From Microcyclospora pomicola (taxonomy: Eukaryota > Ascomycota > Dothideomycetes > Capnodiales), in contig NHNY01000020.1 of the NCBI GenBank assembly GCA_002786065.1, positions 62,001 through 126,000 on the forward strand: DNA of 64,000 bases, read 5' to 3'. Every line of letters starts with the position of its first letter. Position 1 is the first letter of the stretch. The translations under genes and the position numbers were made by a program. Shown piece after piece: positions 21,169 through 32,231 of the stretch. The notes below the pieces were generated by a model. It saw only the letters and a list, made by a program, of their open reading frames with translations, had not been told where the DNA came from and did no database searches.

Positions 21169-21442
21169 GATGTGTATGATGATTTTTCATGGTTGATATC
21201 TGGGGGTGGTCCCACATAACATTGTACTGCAATTGTTCATTTCACTTTCGCACTTTCGCACTTTCGTGTTCCACTTGTTCGTCGACGTGTTGGAAATGCA
21301 ACGTGTCGTGTCAGGAGAGGGTCAATGCTGAAAGTAGTTACATTGGCACTCACTCAAGAACTGTGCGATCGAGTTCCATGCACTCTGAATATCTCAGGAC
21401 TACCCTACGAAACAAACGAGCCGAACGACTCCTACTTCAACA
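21169..21442. other. Short convergent intergenic region with a tandem repeat
   Basis: 3' flanks of the aspartic protease and cupin genes. It contains three exact copies of the octamer CACTTTCG at 21243-21266. Confidence 0.7.
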
Positions 21443-22078
21443 TCACGACTCCTCCGGTGCCTTCCTGGGCTGCTTATCGACCAACGTCGTCGCAAACATC
21501 GCCATGGCCGTCATGTTGACCTCAGCCGGCATCGGCTTCCCCTCCTCGCCGAGCTGCGCCAGCAGCTTGAAGTAGTTGATGTAGAAGCTCGGCGTCGAGG
21601 TGAAGAACAAGCGGGCCTCCTCGTCGAACGGGTTGCTGAACGTGTGCGGCGCCCGGATCGGGACGACCATGTAGTCGCCCGCCTTCGCGTCCACGATCTT
21701 CTTGTCTTGACCGGGGTTTTCCGGGTCCGGGACGTGGAAACGCACGCAGCCGCCCGTCACGTAGAAGGTCTCGTCGTGCATCTCGTGCCAGTGTGGTGGT
21801 GGGCCGGCTGTCTTGGGTGGCATGATGAGCTCCGCGACTCCGAGACGGTTGTCTGAAATGCTGTGTTAGCTAAGTGTCTTCGACACCGGGAAGTGGGGAA
21901 AGTGGCGCTATAGCGATGATGGGATTCTGAAGAGACTAGAGAGTACTATACCAGTGTTTGATCCATCTTCCATGATGCGACAGGTCAACGGGCCAAGCTT
22001 GAGTACTTCACCCGTCTTCGCAGGCACGAAATTGATCGGAATCTCCGGAATGGCAATGCCATTTGGTAGGGTAGGCAT
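21443..22078 (-). CDS. Cupin-domain protein
   Basis: Two exons, 21952-22078 and 21443-21852, split by a 99 bp intron (donor GTATAG, acceptor TTTCAG), giving 178 residues. The junction reads DGSNT|DNRLGVAEL. The cupin metal-site motif is PPPHWHEMHDETFYV (His, His, Glu) with the later His in RAPHTFSN, so a divalent metal is probably bound. Single-domain cupins of this type in fungi are isomerase-, dioxygenase- or quercetinase-like, and the substrate is not predictable. I start at the ATG 22076-22078 (MPTLPNGIAIPE). The frame continues upstream to a possible acceptor (CTGAC..TTGCCAG at about 22123-22135), so an extra upstream exon cannot be excluded. Confidence 0.82.
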
Positions 22079-22744
22079 CGTGGCAAATGCTTGGAGCGCT
22101 GTCCACGAAACGCCTGGCAAGACAGTCAGGTATCGTCACTATTTGTACTTGAACGATTCCTCAAAAGATTTACAAGCCTCTAAAAGTGAGGTAGGGATGA
22201 GTTCTATGTGGTGAAGTAGAAGAAGTGGATTCGCTGACAGCGGGGCTAGAGCTCTAAGTCCGATCACGGCTTTGATGTAAGCAGTCTTGAGACGGGATGA
22301 AGTGTATGTGTCATTCCAGGTGTAATAACGACCTCTCACACGATTGACGAGAGCAAGGATCTTCACGTTAGTGAATGGGAGTGATGTCCACAAGGCAAGC
22401 TGTGACTGTTTGTGTGCAAATGCCGGAGTACAAGCTCGCTGTAACGCCACTATCCTATTCAATCTCTGTGCCTTCAAACAGCTTGACAACCATGCCAATT
22501 TTCGCCAATGCTACCAATGCGAGCAAGCATCTGCGAGGCATCCAAAGGGAGGCCTCGCAGATCAATGTCAAAAGGATTGGATCAACAGGAGGTGAAGTGT
22601 ATCCGGTCATCGAACACGAGATGCTGCACGTGATGGCGCGACACCAGCGCAAGCGGGACGCGTCTCACAACCACTTTAACGCCACCCACCAAATATCACA
22701 TTCCAAGTACTCACATTGACCATTCTTGGTCGGCATGCGCGCTC
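22079..22744. other. Divergent region between cupin and RDH54 genes
   Basis: It should contain both promoters. Open frames at 22139-22498 (-) and 22375-22719 (+) have no recognisable domain. Nothing else seen. Confidence 0.4.
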
Positions 22745-25664
22745 ATGAAACCTTTCCGTGTCCCTTCGCTTGTGCGTCGACCGCCTGGGGAGCCCGAGCA
22801 TACTGCTCGCCATCCAAGTGGAGAGCCGCCCATTAAGAAGCGGCGGATCAGCAATGATGGTCCTGCTGACGACAATGTGGCTGCCATTGCAGCAGCAGCC
22901 CAAATCCTGAAGAAACCAAATACCATCGGCTCATTCAAGAATCCTGCACAGAGGCAGCCGCTTCATGTGGTTAAGAACCCATCAGCTCCTGCGTCGCAGA
23001 CTTCAAGCACATCGAATGATGGCGGCGAGGCATACTACGCCGTGCTCTGGTATTGTCCCTTGCCCTGGATCTGCAAGCAATCATTCGCTAACTCGTGACA
23101 GGCGAAAGTTCACGACGAAGAAGAACAAGACTTGGGATGGTGATGGGGTCCTTGCACTTTCTGGCGGGTACGCAACACTACAGGACATAAGTGGTAGGTT
23201 GTTCGGCCGGACAGCTTGCAAAGGGCCCCTTCTGGTCGGATCCGAGATGTCGATCGGCGGGAAGGAGATCGAGGTCGACGCTATGATCCCAAAAGAAGAT
23301 TTTCTTGCTGGACGGCCTTTCCTTGGAAATAGTGCGAAGTCTGCGCCGGCATCGAATTTGGCTGAGCTTGACGGTGTCGGCAAAGTCTCAAACAAGGCAC
23401 AAGCAAAACATGAGAAGCTAGTAACGAAGCAACAGGAGAAGCCCCTTGTGCCTGTCGTGTCGTCAAAGCGTAGCATGGGTGCTTTCAAAACGCCTCTGCT
23501 CAATAACACTGTCCAGGATGCGCCGAAGAACACAGCTGTGCCAGTACCTCGACACAATCCAGATGCAGAGGGTGCTCTGGTTATGAAACGACCAAAGCAT
23601 GTTCCCAGAGGCAAGCAGATTGTGGATGTGGTTATTGATCCTCTGCTGACGAAGAACCTACGCGAGCATCAACGTGCCGGTGTTGCCTTCATGTACGAGT
23701 GTGTGATGGGCATGAAGGATTTTGATGGCGAGGGAGCTATTCTCGCGGATGAAATGGGACTGGGCAAGACTTTGCAAACGATTGCCCTGCTTTGGACATT
23801 GCTGAAACAAAATCCAATTGATGGCGATTCTCCAGTCATCAAGAAGGCATTGATCGTTTGCCCTGTCACACTCATCAACAACTGGCGGAAAGAGTTCAGA
23901 AAGTGGCTGGGAAAGGAGAGAATCGGTGTTTTTGTGGCTGAGAACAAGAATGCACGCTTGACAGATTTCACCATGGGAAAAGCGTACAGCGTCATGATCA
24001 TCGGCTATGAGAAGCTCCGCATGGTTCAGGCTCATCTGCAAAAAGGCGCTGGCATCGACATCGTTATTGCCGACGAAGGCCATAGGCTCAAGACTGCACA
24101 GAACAAATCTGCGCTCGCCATCAAGTCACTAAACACCGAGCGTCGCATCATACTCAGTGGCACGCCCATACAAAACGACCTTGCTGAGTTCTACACCATG
24201 GTGGATTTCGTGAATCCAGGACTCCTCAACAAATACTCGACGTTCAAGCGTGAGTTTGAAGTTCCTATCCTGAAGAGCCGACAGCCTGGTGCTCTTGCAA
24301 AAGATCTCGAGAAGGGCGAGGCGAGAAGTGAAGAACTTGCGAGCATCACAGGGATGTTCATCCTCCGCCGGACTGCTGAAATCTTGTCCAAGTACCTACC
24401 ACCAAAAACGGAGTACGTAGTGTTTTGCAGGCCAACCAAGGTTCAGAAAGAAGTGTACCGTTCTATCACGGGCTCGCCAACGTTCAATGCCGCTTTAGGC
24501 TCATCGGCACTTTCTTTAGAGCTCATCAACATCCTCAAGAAGGTCTGCAACAGTCCCAACCTACTCCTGAAGAAGAACGACAAGGGCGACGATGTGACCA
24601 AGCCGGAGCTCATAGAGTGTATTCCTGCTGGGCTGCTGAAATCTCCTGGTGCAAGTGGGAAGCTTCAGGTGTTGGACTCGCTCCTCCATCAAATTCGCAC
24701 GACCAGCGAGGAGAAGGTCGTGCTGGTCAGCAACTACACCTCTACCTTGGACATCCTTGGTAATCTTCTGACCTCGCTGTCGTACAAATCCATGCGCCTG
24801 GATGGCTCGACACCAGCGAGCAAGAGACAAGACCTGGTTGACACATTCAACCGCGCGCCGCCGTCGCACTCGTTTGTCTTCCTACTGTCTGCCAAGGCCG
24901 GTGGTGTTGGGTTGAACCTGATCGGTGCGTCGAGGCTGGTTCTGTTCGACATCGACTGGAATCCTGCAACTGACTTGCAAGCAATGGCGCGCGTGCATCG
25001 AGATGGCCAGAAGCGGCCGTGCTATATCTATCGATTCCTGACACAAGGCGCGCTCGATGAGAAGATTTTCCAGCGACAAGTGAGCAAGACCGGGCTCGCA
25101 GACAGCATTGTCGATGGTAAGGGTAGTGTCAGTGGTTTTAGCAGAGAAGAACTCCGCGATCTCTTCACCCTGGATGAAAGTGACGGATGTCAGACTCACA
25201 GGATCCTTGGCTGTCCATGCAACGGTAATGGGATGGTTATGGCAGATCCGGATGACGAATTATTAGCTCCGCGCAATGATCTTGCATCTCTCAGCAAGCA
25301 GAAGGTCATTGAAGAATGCCGGCTTGACCAGGACGTGGACTCGGATGATGAGGTGCTTCTCCCGAAAGTCGTCTTTACACCTGGTAATAAGGTGGACTGG
25401 CAAGCACAAGAAGCCGAGATCAAAGCTAAAGCCAAGGCATGCAAAGATTCAACCGGCAGAGCAAAGATGCTCAGTCTGATGCAGTATACCCACTTCGATA
25501 CCGCGCTTATTCAGCCTGAGCAAGTCAATATGACCACCGAGGATCCGATTGATCTCGCGGACGACGGCATACTCGATGGCGCCATCGAGGATGATGCGCT
25601 GAGGGCCGTGTTGAGCGAAGAAGGTCAACGGGTTGGTTATGTCTTCACGAAGCGAAGCTTATGA
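22745..25664 (+). CDS. RDH54: Rdh54/Tid1-type Snf2 family DNA translocase
   Basis: Two exons, 22745-23049 and 23102-25664 (52 bp intron, acceptor GTGACAG), giving 955 residues. The junction completes the Rdh54-specific N-terminal motif YYAVLW|RKFTTKKNKTWDGDG, followed by GKEIEVDAMI. Snf2 ATPase motifs are intact: DEMGLGKT (Walker A), ADEGHRLK (DEGH box), SGTPIQNDL, AKAGGVGLNL and the arginine-finger region QAMARVHRDGQK. Rdh54 is a nuclear, Rad54-related translocase that acts with Rad51/Dmc1 in homologous recombination and removes recombinases from duplex DNA. A zinc-binding-like CQTHRILGCPCNGNG lies after the helicase core, also typical of the family. The N-terminal ATG gives KPFRVPSLVRRP, matching the usual start. 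Confidence 0.94.
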
Positions 25665-26026
25665 TGATGTGATTCGATGAGACGCACGAGAGACGTGCCT
25701 GGTGAGTTGCTGTAGATGTGTTCAAGGCGTAGCTTCATACCCACCAAGCATCCTTCTATGCTATATGTATCATTTGTGTCTTGAGTGAAGGTGGAACTGG
25801 CAAAGGTAACTTGATGAGCCACGTCGTCGCTGTGTCAAAAAAGCATCAGCAGTATACATTTTTGGGGCCCCGTAGTAAAGTCACCCACATGTACGTGTGT
25901 CTCCAGCGATATACCATCATCAGGCTTCAACGTGATTTCGTCGATGACGACCGGTTCGCATGTTTGCTTCACAGCTCCACATTGATTCAGTATTATTAAC
26001 AAGCAAAATTCACTTCCGTCATCAAT
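25665..26026. other. Intergenic stretch between RDH54 and tRNA-Gly
   Basis: RDH54 3' UTR and upstream flank of the tRNA gene. I see nothing else. Confidence 0.4.
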
Positions 26027-26105
26027 GCATTGGTGGTTTAGTGGTAAAATTAGCCGTTGCCATTATGATGTCGGCTAGCCCCGGGTTCGATTCCCGGCCG
26101 ATGCA
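26027..26105 (+). tRNA. tRNA-Gly (anticodon GCC) with an 8-nt intron
   Basis: The cloverleaf folds by eye. Acceptor stem GCATTGG/CCGATGC (seven pairs, one T-G) with discriminator A at 26105. D arm is GTTT-AGTGGTA-AAAT. Anticodon stem AGCCG/CGGCT with anticodon GCC at 26059-26061. T arm is CCGGG-TTCGATT-CCCGG. The anticodon loop has 15 nt. Removing eight (TTATGATG, 26063-26070) after position 37 gives a normal 7-nt loop and a 71-nt tRNA, the usual tRNA-Gly length. The position is the canonical nuclear tRNA intron site. A- and B-box promoters are internal (TGGTTTAGTGG, GGTTCGATTCC). Confidence 0.95.
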
Positions 26106-26486
26106 TAACATCACAATCTTTTGCCCACGGCTCTTTCTTTTCTTCTTGCTTTTGTGTGTTTGATGTCGCCTTTATTGTTGGGTTTTCACTTTTGGCGACG
26201 CCTCTGAAGACGGTTGTAATTGACTCGTAGGCTCAGTCACTTCAGCGAAGACGATTGAGAGGTGGATGAATTCAACGACACGGGATTTGTGATGACTGCA
26301 TGACCTATATACTGTTTTCACACTGCACCAATAGAGGTACATGTCCCGCCGGAAAATCTCAGAAAGCTGAATCGTAACCGTATAGTGCGCTCCAATGGTT
26401 CTATGTCGTTGCTGTTCGTGTCATGTATAACAAGTGTTACCATACCAAATGCGCGGAGACCTACTCTCCCCTTGCTGGGTGATGTC
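26106..26486. other. Intergenic stretch between tRNA-Gly and secreted protein gene
   Basis: T-rich just after the tRNA (CTTTTGCC, then TTTCTTTTCTTCTTGCTTTTG at about 26110-26155), suitable for RNA polymerase III termination. Nothing else seen. Confidence 0.4.
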
Positions 26487-26978
26487 CTAGACTCCAGCAA
26501 CATACCCGGGCTCGTTGCAGAAGTAGCGAACACTCCTGTACGGCTGGGAGTCATCTCCACAGCTTCCGAGGCACTGCGACTCGTACCTCGTACTGAGCAA
26601 TTCTCTCGTATTGATGTTGACGTGGAGCTCCTTGTGGCCCGTCTCGTCACACTTGGGTTCGGTGTACATTGTCAGGTTGCAGCCGCCCATCTCCGGTCGC
26701 CACGGCTCCTGGTAGTAGGTGCAACTCTGCCAGCTGTACTGGTAGCCGCGAAACGGCGCATCGTCCCACGACTGGCAGGTGTTCATCAGGATCGGCGTGC
26801 CGCCCTTTTTCTCCTTCTTGTTCTCCAGATCCTTGAAGAAGCGGCGGGCGCAGTATGATTCTTCGAAGCGCTTCATGGAGAAGTGGCATTTGAATGGGTC
26901 AATGGAGCGGGGGACGTGCAGGGCGTGAACCGTTGAGGACAGGGCGACGAGGAGCATGAGGGTGGCTGCTCGCAACAT
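26487..26978 (-). CDS. Small secreted cysteine-rich protein (effector-like), copy B
   Basis: 163 residues from the ATG at 26976-26978, chosen because it gives a clean signal peptide (MLRAATLMLLVALSSTVHA). The same frame runs further upstream but starts at non-ATG codons. The mature protein has nine cysteines. The segment GGCNLTMYTEPKC matches YGRCRIKAYSETNC of the secreted protein at 5115-5591 (C-x-[IL]-x-x-Y-[ST]-E-x-x-C). Both have an earlier N-x-C-x-S motif and end with a hydrophobic S[MV]-x-[LY]-[YF]-C. The odd cysteine number leaves one possibly unpaired, or implies dimer formation. Function unknown; secretion and cysteine content suggest an extracellular role. Confidence 0.75.
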   Translation of the reverse strand: MLRAATLMLLVALSSTVHALHVPRSIDPFKCHFSMKRFEESYCARRFFKDLENKKEKKGGTPILMNTCQSWDDAPFRGYQYSWQSCTYYQEPWRPEMGGCNLTMYTEPKCDETGHKELHVNINTRELLSTRYESQCLGSCGDDSQPYRSVRYFCNEPGYVAGV

Positions 26979-27676
26979 CGTGGTTCGATCTGCTTGCAGA
27001 GATGTGCCGTGATGGCTGTTGGCGTGAAGACTGCAGCAATGGAACTCTTGTGCTGAGCTTGCAAATGATGAGTTGCAGAAGGCGACCATGCGGTGATTGT
27101 TCAGACTCTTGAGATATCTTGGTCGCTCACGCAGCAAGTAGCCATGTAGGGCTCGTGTGATGACTTTTCTCCACCCTGTACGATGGTAGTAGGGAAGACA
27201 TTCTGCGAACGCTTACTTCATTGATATTTGATAGGCCAATGGCCCGCAAAAAGCATGACTGAGGGTCTTCCGCGCGAGTAGCTTTGCATGCTTTCAGCTT
27301 TTGGGCCCACGATGCCCAGTGTTCAAGCATCCAGTCGGTGACATGGAATTTGTGGTAGCCATACCAGGAAACAAAGAACGGCAAGCCCTAGTGTCAAGTC
27401 ACACTACTTTTGCTTTTATGACCAGAGTATTTGCGGACCTCCATTCTCGGACTTCGACCTACCACTCAACATTGAGATCTGGCGCAGCTGCCAAGGGAAC
27501 TCTTAGGGGTCGTGGAATGTGGCGAGACAGATCCATATCCATGACTTTACCCCAAAGGCTGGCTTGATTCGAGCGAGACCTGAGGAATTGAAAAGATTGT
27601 GGAGAAATGTAATCATGCGTGACAGCAAAGTCCAATGTTTTCTCGTAATTGTATGTCATGAAATGATCTGTAAAGT
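26979..27676. other. Intergenic stretch upstream of secreted protein gene, downstream of SDA1
   Basis: Promoter of the secreted protein gene and 3' flank of SDA1. The open frames at 27127-27384 and 27301-27567 show no features. Confidence 0.4.
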
Positions 27677-29992
27677 CTAACCGATATTACCTCTCTTGCC
27701 GCCTCTCTTTTGACGGTCAAGATGACCTTTGAGGATCTTCTTGTGTTCGACCAGCGATCGCTTGCCCTTCCGCTTCGCTTTACCCAGCGTCATGAGGAAA
27801 TTCTTGTTTCGGGCTTTCTCTTTGTTGGTCGTCGATTTGCCTTCGGCCGCCTTCTTCTCCTTGTGTCGTGCCGTGGTGGATCGGTGATCGTTCTTTTCTG
27901 TAGTCGTGCCATCGCCGCGATCACCCTTCGCCATGGCAATCTTCTCCTCTCGGGTAGACTTGACGCCATATTTGGCAAGGCCCTCGATTTGGTCGGCAGT
28001 CACAGCGTCATCAGCATGGCGCGCGTTATTAGCTGCTTGTGCTTGAGCGGCTATCTTCCGCCGCTTCGCACTGGGAAGAGCTGATGTGACTGCAGCGCTC
28101 GTGCGCAGTTCTTGAAGCTTGGCCAAATCGGCTGGTGTAAGGATGCGGGTCGTGGCAAGCTTGGAGATCCGTGACTCCTCCTGACGAAGAGCTGTATCAG
28201 GTTCAAGCGATTCGTGTTTGCTTTTGCCTTCATCATTCGGCAACACAGGCTTGTCGGATAGCCCCTCTGATCCTGATGCTACCTTTGCCACAGACTTCTC
28301 AGATGATGCTGCCTGTGCCTTGGCTGTCTTTTCCTTCTCGTCTTCAGAGTCAGAGATCTCAATGTCTTCGCCATCACTCTCCACAGCAATCCAGCCACCA
28401 CTATCGTCGCTATCATCACTCTGTGCATCCCAGTTTGCCCAACCCGCCTCTTCGTCTTCCTCACTCCCTACTCCTTGCTCTTCCTTCCATTTCTCGAGCA
28501 AGTCTAATCCCTCTATGCCTCCTGCCTCGACCTCGCCGAACTTGGCCTGCTGTCGTTGACCGCTACGTAGACCCAGTGCTGCATCTCGCCCTCGATCACG
28601 CTTCCGTAGCAACTCGGCACCAACTTCTCGGTATAATGACAGGAGACCACGAGCAGCCATTTGAGTGCCCTTGTCCTTCGACTTTCGATACTGCACGAGA
28701 TCCTGCAGGAGAGTGTCGTTCATGGCAAGGGGCTGCCGCACGCATATCTCTCGAATAGCATTGAGACCAGCAGACGCAACTTCAGCTGCCGCCGCTTCCG
28801 ACACGAATTGGTTGGCAATCTCTTGCACCAGTGGTTCCAATGCATCCGGAGGGACGAGATTATGCGTGGCTTGCGCAAGTGCTGCAAGGAAACTCGTCAC
28901 GGAAGCTTGTTTAGGCGTGAGATACTTGATGAAGTAGGAGTAGAGGGGAATCAAGGTGAGCTTGTGCAGGCCGACCAGACGCGACACAAGGTTGAGGACA
29001 AACAACTTCTGCTCCAGAATCAAACGGACCTTCGGCTGCGAGGGCTGGAGATGTTGACCGAAGAGCTTCTCGGCGAACGTTTGAGGATCGTGAAGTAGAT
29101 GCAAAGCACTGAAGTTCAACGGATGTGGAGCGTTCTTCTTCTTCTGCTGCCTCCGAATCTTACTGGCTGCGGCCTTGAGTTCTTTATCCCGCTTGCCAGT
29201 CTTCTTGTTGATTCCAGCCTTGTGTCTCAGCTTTCCCATGTCGATGTTGTCATCCGGTTCCGAATCCTCATCTGCAGCCTCCTCTCTCTCTTGATCTCCA
29301 CCGAGGAAGAAACGTACGCCACCAGTCACGACTTTGGCGTCCTGGCTCAGGGCGGCAGCCTCCATGATAGACACAGCCTTTGCATCGTTCCACACCTGTC
29401 TCTTCCACAATTCGCGAGTGAGCTTGACAGCCCATATTCCTTTCGGCGATGCAGGATCCGACGCGATCAGGTTGTAGCAAGTCGTTTGAATGCTTCGGTT
29501 GAGTTTATGATTGGTCGCTTTACTGCTGGAGGATCTCAGATCAGAGACGATTTTCTGGTAGAGCAATGCGCGGAGAGATTTGGAAGGTGTCGAGATGAGC
29601 AATGGCCAAAGTGTATTGAGTAAGCTATCGGAATCGATGATATCCTTCTTCCGCAACAGCACAAGACTACCAACGATCTTGTCTCTCAGCTCCGATTCGA
29701 GCGTGGCATGGTGCAACTGCAAGAGGTTGGCGAGATGCGAAGGAAAGTCTTTGGTGAGAAGGGGATAGCAGTCCGAGACATGCGCGACGAAGTCGACCAG
29801 ATCTCGTAGGCGCACAAGACCGGTGTCGTCGGTCGTGGTAGGTGATTGTAAGAAAAGCTCGAGGAGGGAGGAGTATTGCGAATACTGATTGACGAAATCG
29901 TCCTTGTACGAAAGTGGATCGTTCCGGATCTTGTGTTGAAGGTTTGGTAGATCAGCATCTACCTTCTCCAACGCTCCAACCTTGCGCTTCAT
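27677..29992 (-). CDS. SDA1: Sda1 (SDAD1) ribosome biogenesis protein
   Basis: Single exon, 771 residues from the ATG at 29990-29992. The frame stays open about 21 codons further up, but only a GTG is available there. The N-terminus MKRKVGALEKVDADLPNLQHKIRNDP fits Sda1, and the family signatures FLQSPTT, DFVAHVSDCYP, LRALLYQKIVSDLR and KKKNAPHPLNFSALHLLHDPQ are present. The middle is helical repeat-like. The C-terminal third is acidic (SDDSDDSGGWIAVESDGED), then strongly basic, ending in the nucleolar-type HLDRQKRGGKRGNIG. Sda1 is a nucleolar/nuclear factor of pre-60S particles, needed for 60S maturation and export and, in yeast, linked to actin organisation and G1 passage. Confidence 0.94.
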   Translation of the reverse strand: MKRKVGALEKVDADLPNLQHKIRNDPLSYKDDFVNQYSQYSSLLELFLQSPTTTDDTGLVRLRDLVDFVAHVSDCYPLLTKDFPSHLANLLQLHHATLESELRDKIVGSLVLLRKKDIIDSDSLLNTLWPLLISTPSKSLRALLYQKIVSDLRSSSSKATNHKLNRSIQTTCYNLIASDPASPKGIWAVKLTRELWKRQVWNDAKAVSIMEAAALSQDAKVVTGGVRFFLGGDQEREEAADEDSEPDDNIDMGKLRHKAGINKKTGKRDKELKAAASKIRRQQKKKNAPHPLNFSALHLLHDPQTFAEKLFGQHLQPSQPKVRLILEQKLFVLNLVSRLVGLHKLTLIPLYSYFIKYLTPKQASVTSFLAALAQATHNLVPPDALEPLVQEIANQFVSEAAAAEVASAGLNAIREICVRQPLAMNDTLLQDLVQYRKSKDKGTQMAARGLLSLYREVGAELLRKRDRGRDAALGLRSGQRQQAKFGEVEAGGIEGLDLLEKWKEEQGVGSEEDEEAGWANWDAQSDDSDDSGGWIAVESDGEDIEISDSEDEKEKTAKAQAASSEKSVAKVASGSEGLSDKPVLPNDEGKSKHESLEPDTALRQEESRISKLATTRILTPADLAKLQELRTSAAVTSALPSAKRRKIAAQAQAANNARHADDAVTADQIEGLAKYGVKSTREEKIAMAKGDRGDGTTTEKNDHRSTTARHKEKKAAEGKSTTNKEKARNKNFLMTLGKAKRKGKRSLVEHKKILKGHLDRQKRGGKRGNIG

Positions 29993-30516
29993 CCTTGCCT
30001 CGTCTGGGTGGGTGAGCACAGTAGATGTTGTCGTCGAGGTCCGCGATCCTACCACTCCAGAAAGTTTCCAAAAAGTTGCCCGGGAGGAGCCGCTGAACAG
30101 GGATTAGCTCTGGAGTAGCCGTGCTTCCGAATGGCGATAAAGACCTCAGATGCTATAGAAAGCTACACGCATGAAGAGAGCCACCTCAGGGAAAACTCTC
30201 GCTACGCGTGCATCTCAAGGGTTCCAGTACGAGTATATACTGTACGCAAGCGCGGCATCTTCAAGTCGTTTGTGCCATCGAGGAATGACCTGATATGGAC
30301 ATTCGCGCCGGCTCCTTAGAGAATCCTGCACTTTCCTTGCTTATGTAGGCACAGAGAATGTCCGGTGTACGAGACGGAATCACGTCGGTTCATGAATTGG
30401 AGGGTATGTGAGCAGTACATGTGGGTGTTTTTCAGACCCGCATGCTGGCGAACACGTCGAGGCTTACTAGAAAGGACGAAGGAGGTTCGAGGAAAAGGGT
30501 CCAGTAGAAGCTATAT
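29993..30516. other. Upstream region of SDA1 and 3' flank of the P450 gene
   Basis: It should contain the SDA1 promoter. The small open frame at 30131-30319 is not supported. Nothing else seen. Confidence 0.4.
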
Positions 30517-32231
30517 CTAAGTCCGTCTTCTAACCTTGACTTTCAAGTCACCTCCTGGTGCCAAGGCACCGCTTCCAGCAAACGCTTTCGCAAAACCTGG
30601 AAACTCTTTCACCGGCTTTCGATCCTTGTCCACAAAGCCCTTGACCTCAAAGTCGAATCTTAGCAGTATCATAGCTAATGCGCCAAGCGCTTCTTGCTTG
30701 GCAAACAACCTTCCTGGACAGATCGTTTTGCCTCCGCCGAAGGGAAAGAATTTGCCCACCGTTCCGTTGAGCGAGAAAGATTCCTTGCCAGTCTCCGGAT
30801 CTGTGACCAGAAAACGCTCGGCGCAGAATTGGTCGTAGGGTGCGCTGTCATGGGACCAGGCCGCGGCAGCATGATGAGCAACCCACGAGGGTGCAAACAC
30901 ATTACTGCCTTTCTTCATGACGAGTTCGCGCTTTCCATCCTCGTCGAGGGGCACGGTCAGATCTTCCGGCAGATTACGTGCGACCATAACGTCAGTGTAG
31001 AGGCGCAGCGTTTCGGTCCATAGCGATTGGAGCAGTGGTTGAGCCATCAGGCTCGGGACATCGATCGATCCGTCTTCTTTCTCCGCCGCTCGAAGCTCTT
31101 CGAGGAGTCGAGGGAGGAGCGTCCTGTCGCCGGCAGGATTTAGGATGTTCATAAGCATCCAGCCGGTCGCTGGGACCACGTTGCTCCCAAGAGCGAATGT
31201 GATGCCCAGATCGAGCGCAGCCGCAGTCTTCGAATTAAGGTTCCGATTCTTGTAGTCAATCTGGCGTGCGCGGTTCAGTCTGCTTCCGAACAAAGGTTCC
31301 CATGAGGGCCCTTCAGGATCGACAGGACTGCCTCCGCTCTGCTCGTGCATGGCCACACTCCACTTCGCAAGATTGTCAAAGATGCGCTGGCGTCGTGCTA
31401 TGCCATCGCCTATCACGAAACTGGGAAGTTCGAATATGAAACTCATGAAGTCACTAGATGGTGGCAAAATGGGAGATCAGTAAGTCACTCGTCGCTTCAT
31501 GTCAACGACCCGATGGTCACGTACTTATCAAAGCCGTAGAAGTCCGAGCAATAGTCGGGATACATTTGCAACAACTTCTCGCCCAGAAGCGCCGTCACCG
31601 ACGCCGTGAATATACGATCTCGCAGCCAATCATACAAGCACACCTCGTCCTTGTGCACAATCTCCACCGCATCGCGATTGAGCACCTCCTCTAGCACGCG
31701 CGTGAAATGTGCTGTCAGCTCGTTCACCCGCGCCGGCTTGAGGAGATATGCCGTGTTCATCTCCTCCTCGAAGTGTTTACCCACGAACGCATTGTGGACT
31801 TGTTCGGGTGGCATCAGGAAGACCTTGGCGTACATCTCGCGCTCAAAAACCTCGCGGGATGGCGTCCGAGCGCGGAACAGCGCCTGGACCGCCGAAGGCG
31901 CATAGAGGATATGTGTTGGGCGCCCGCCGAGCAAGAGCGTGCACACGCCGGCATCGCGTGGATGCCATTCGAACAGCCGCGACCAGAAGCGACCAGGCGT
32001 GGAGTCCAGGAACGAGAATGTGTTGCCGAAGAAGGGCAACGTGTAGGGAATCTGGGCGGAAGCGACGGACTTCTTCCCGGGCTGATGAGGATTCTGCAAG
32101 GAGTTGCGTAACGTCGAGTAGTAGCTGAGGGTAGTGTAAGTCCGGATCAGAGAGAGCAGGATGGTTCCGACGAGGAGGGGCGTCAGGATGTATACAGCCA
32201 GATGAGCCGTGCCTGGTAGTAAGTCCATCAT
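30517..32231 (-). CDS. Cytochrome P450 monooxygenase
   Basis: Two exons, 31525-32231 and 30517-31453 (71 bp intron, donor GTACGT, acceptor CTAG), giving 547 residues. The junction reads YGFDN|DFMSFIFELP. An N-terminal membrane anchor (HLAVYILTPLLVGTILLSLI) is followed by the Pro-rich hinge IPYTLPFFGNT. Helix K ExxR is ETLR in LWTETLRLYTD, and the heme loop is FPFGGGKTICPGRLFAK with the Cys ligand. The heme-loop form FGGGKxxCPGR and the overall pattern are those of fungal P450s related to CYP7/CYP8-like enzymes, often annotated as sterol or prostacyclin-synthase-like. The I-helix region (ITFALGSNVVPAT) lacks the usual AGxxT threonine arrangement, as in that group, so oxygen activation may be atypical. 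Substrate unknown. Start is the double ATG at 32226-32231. Confidence 0.9.
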
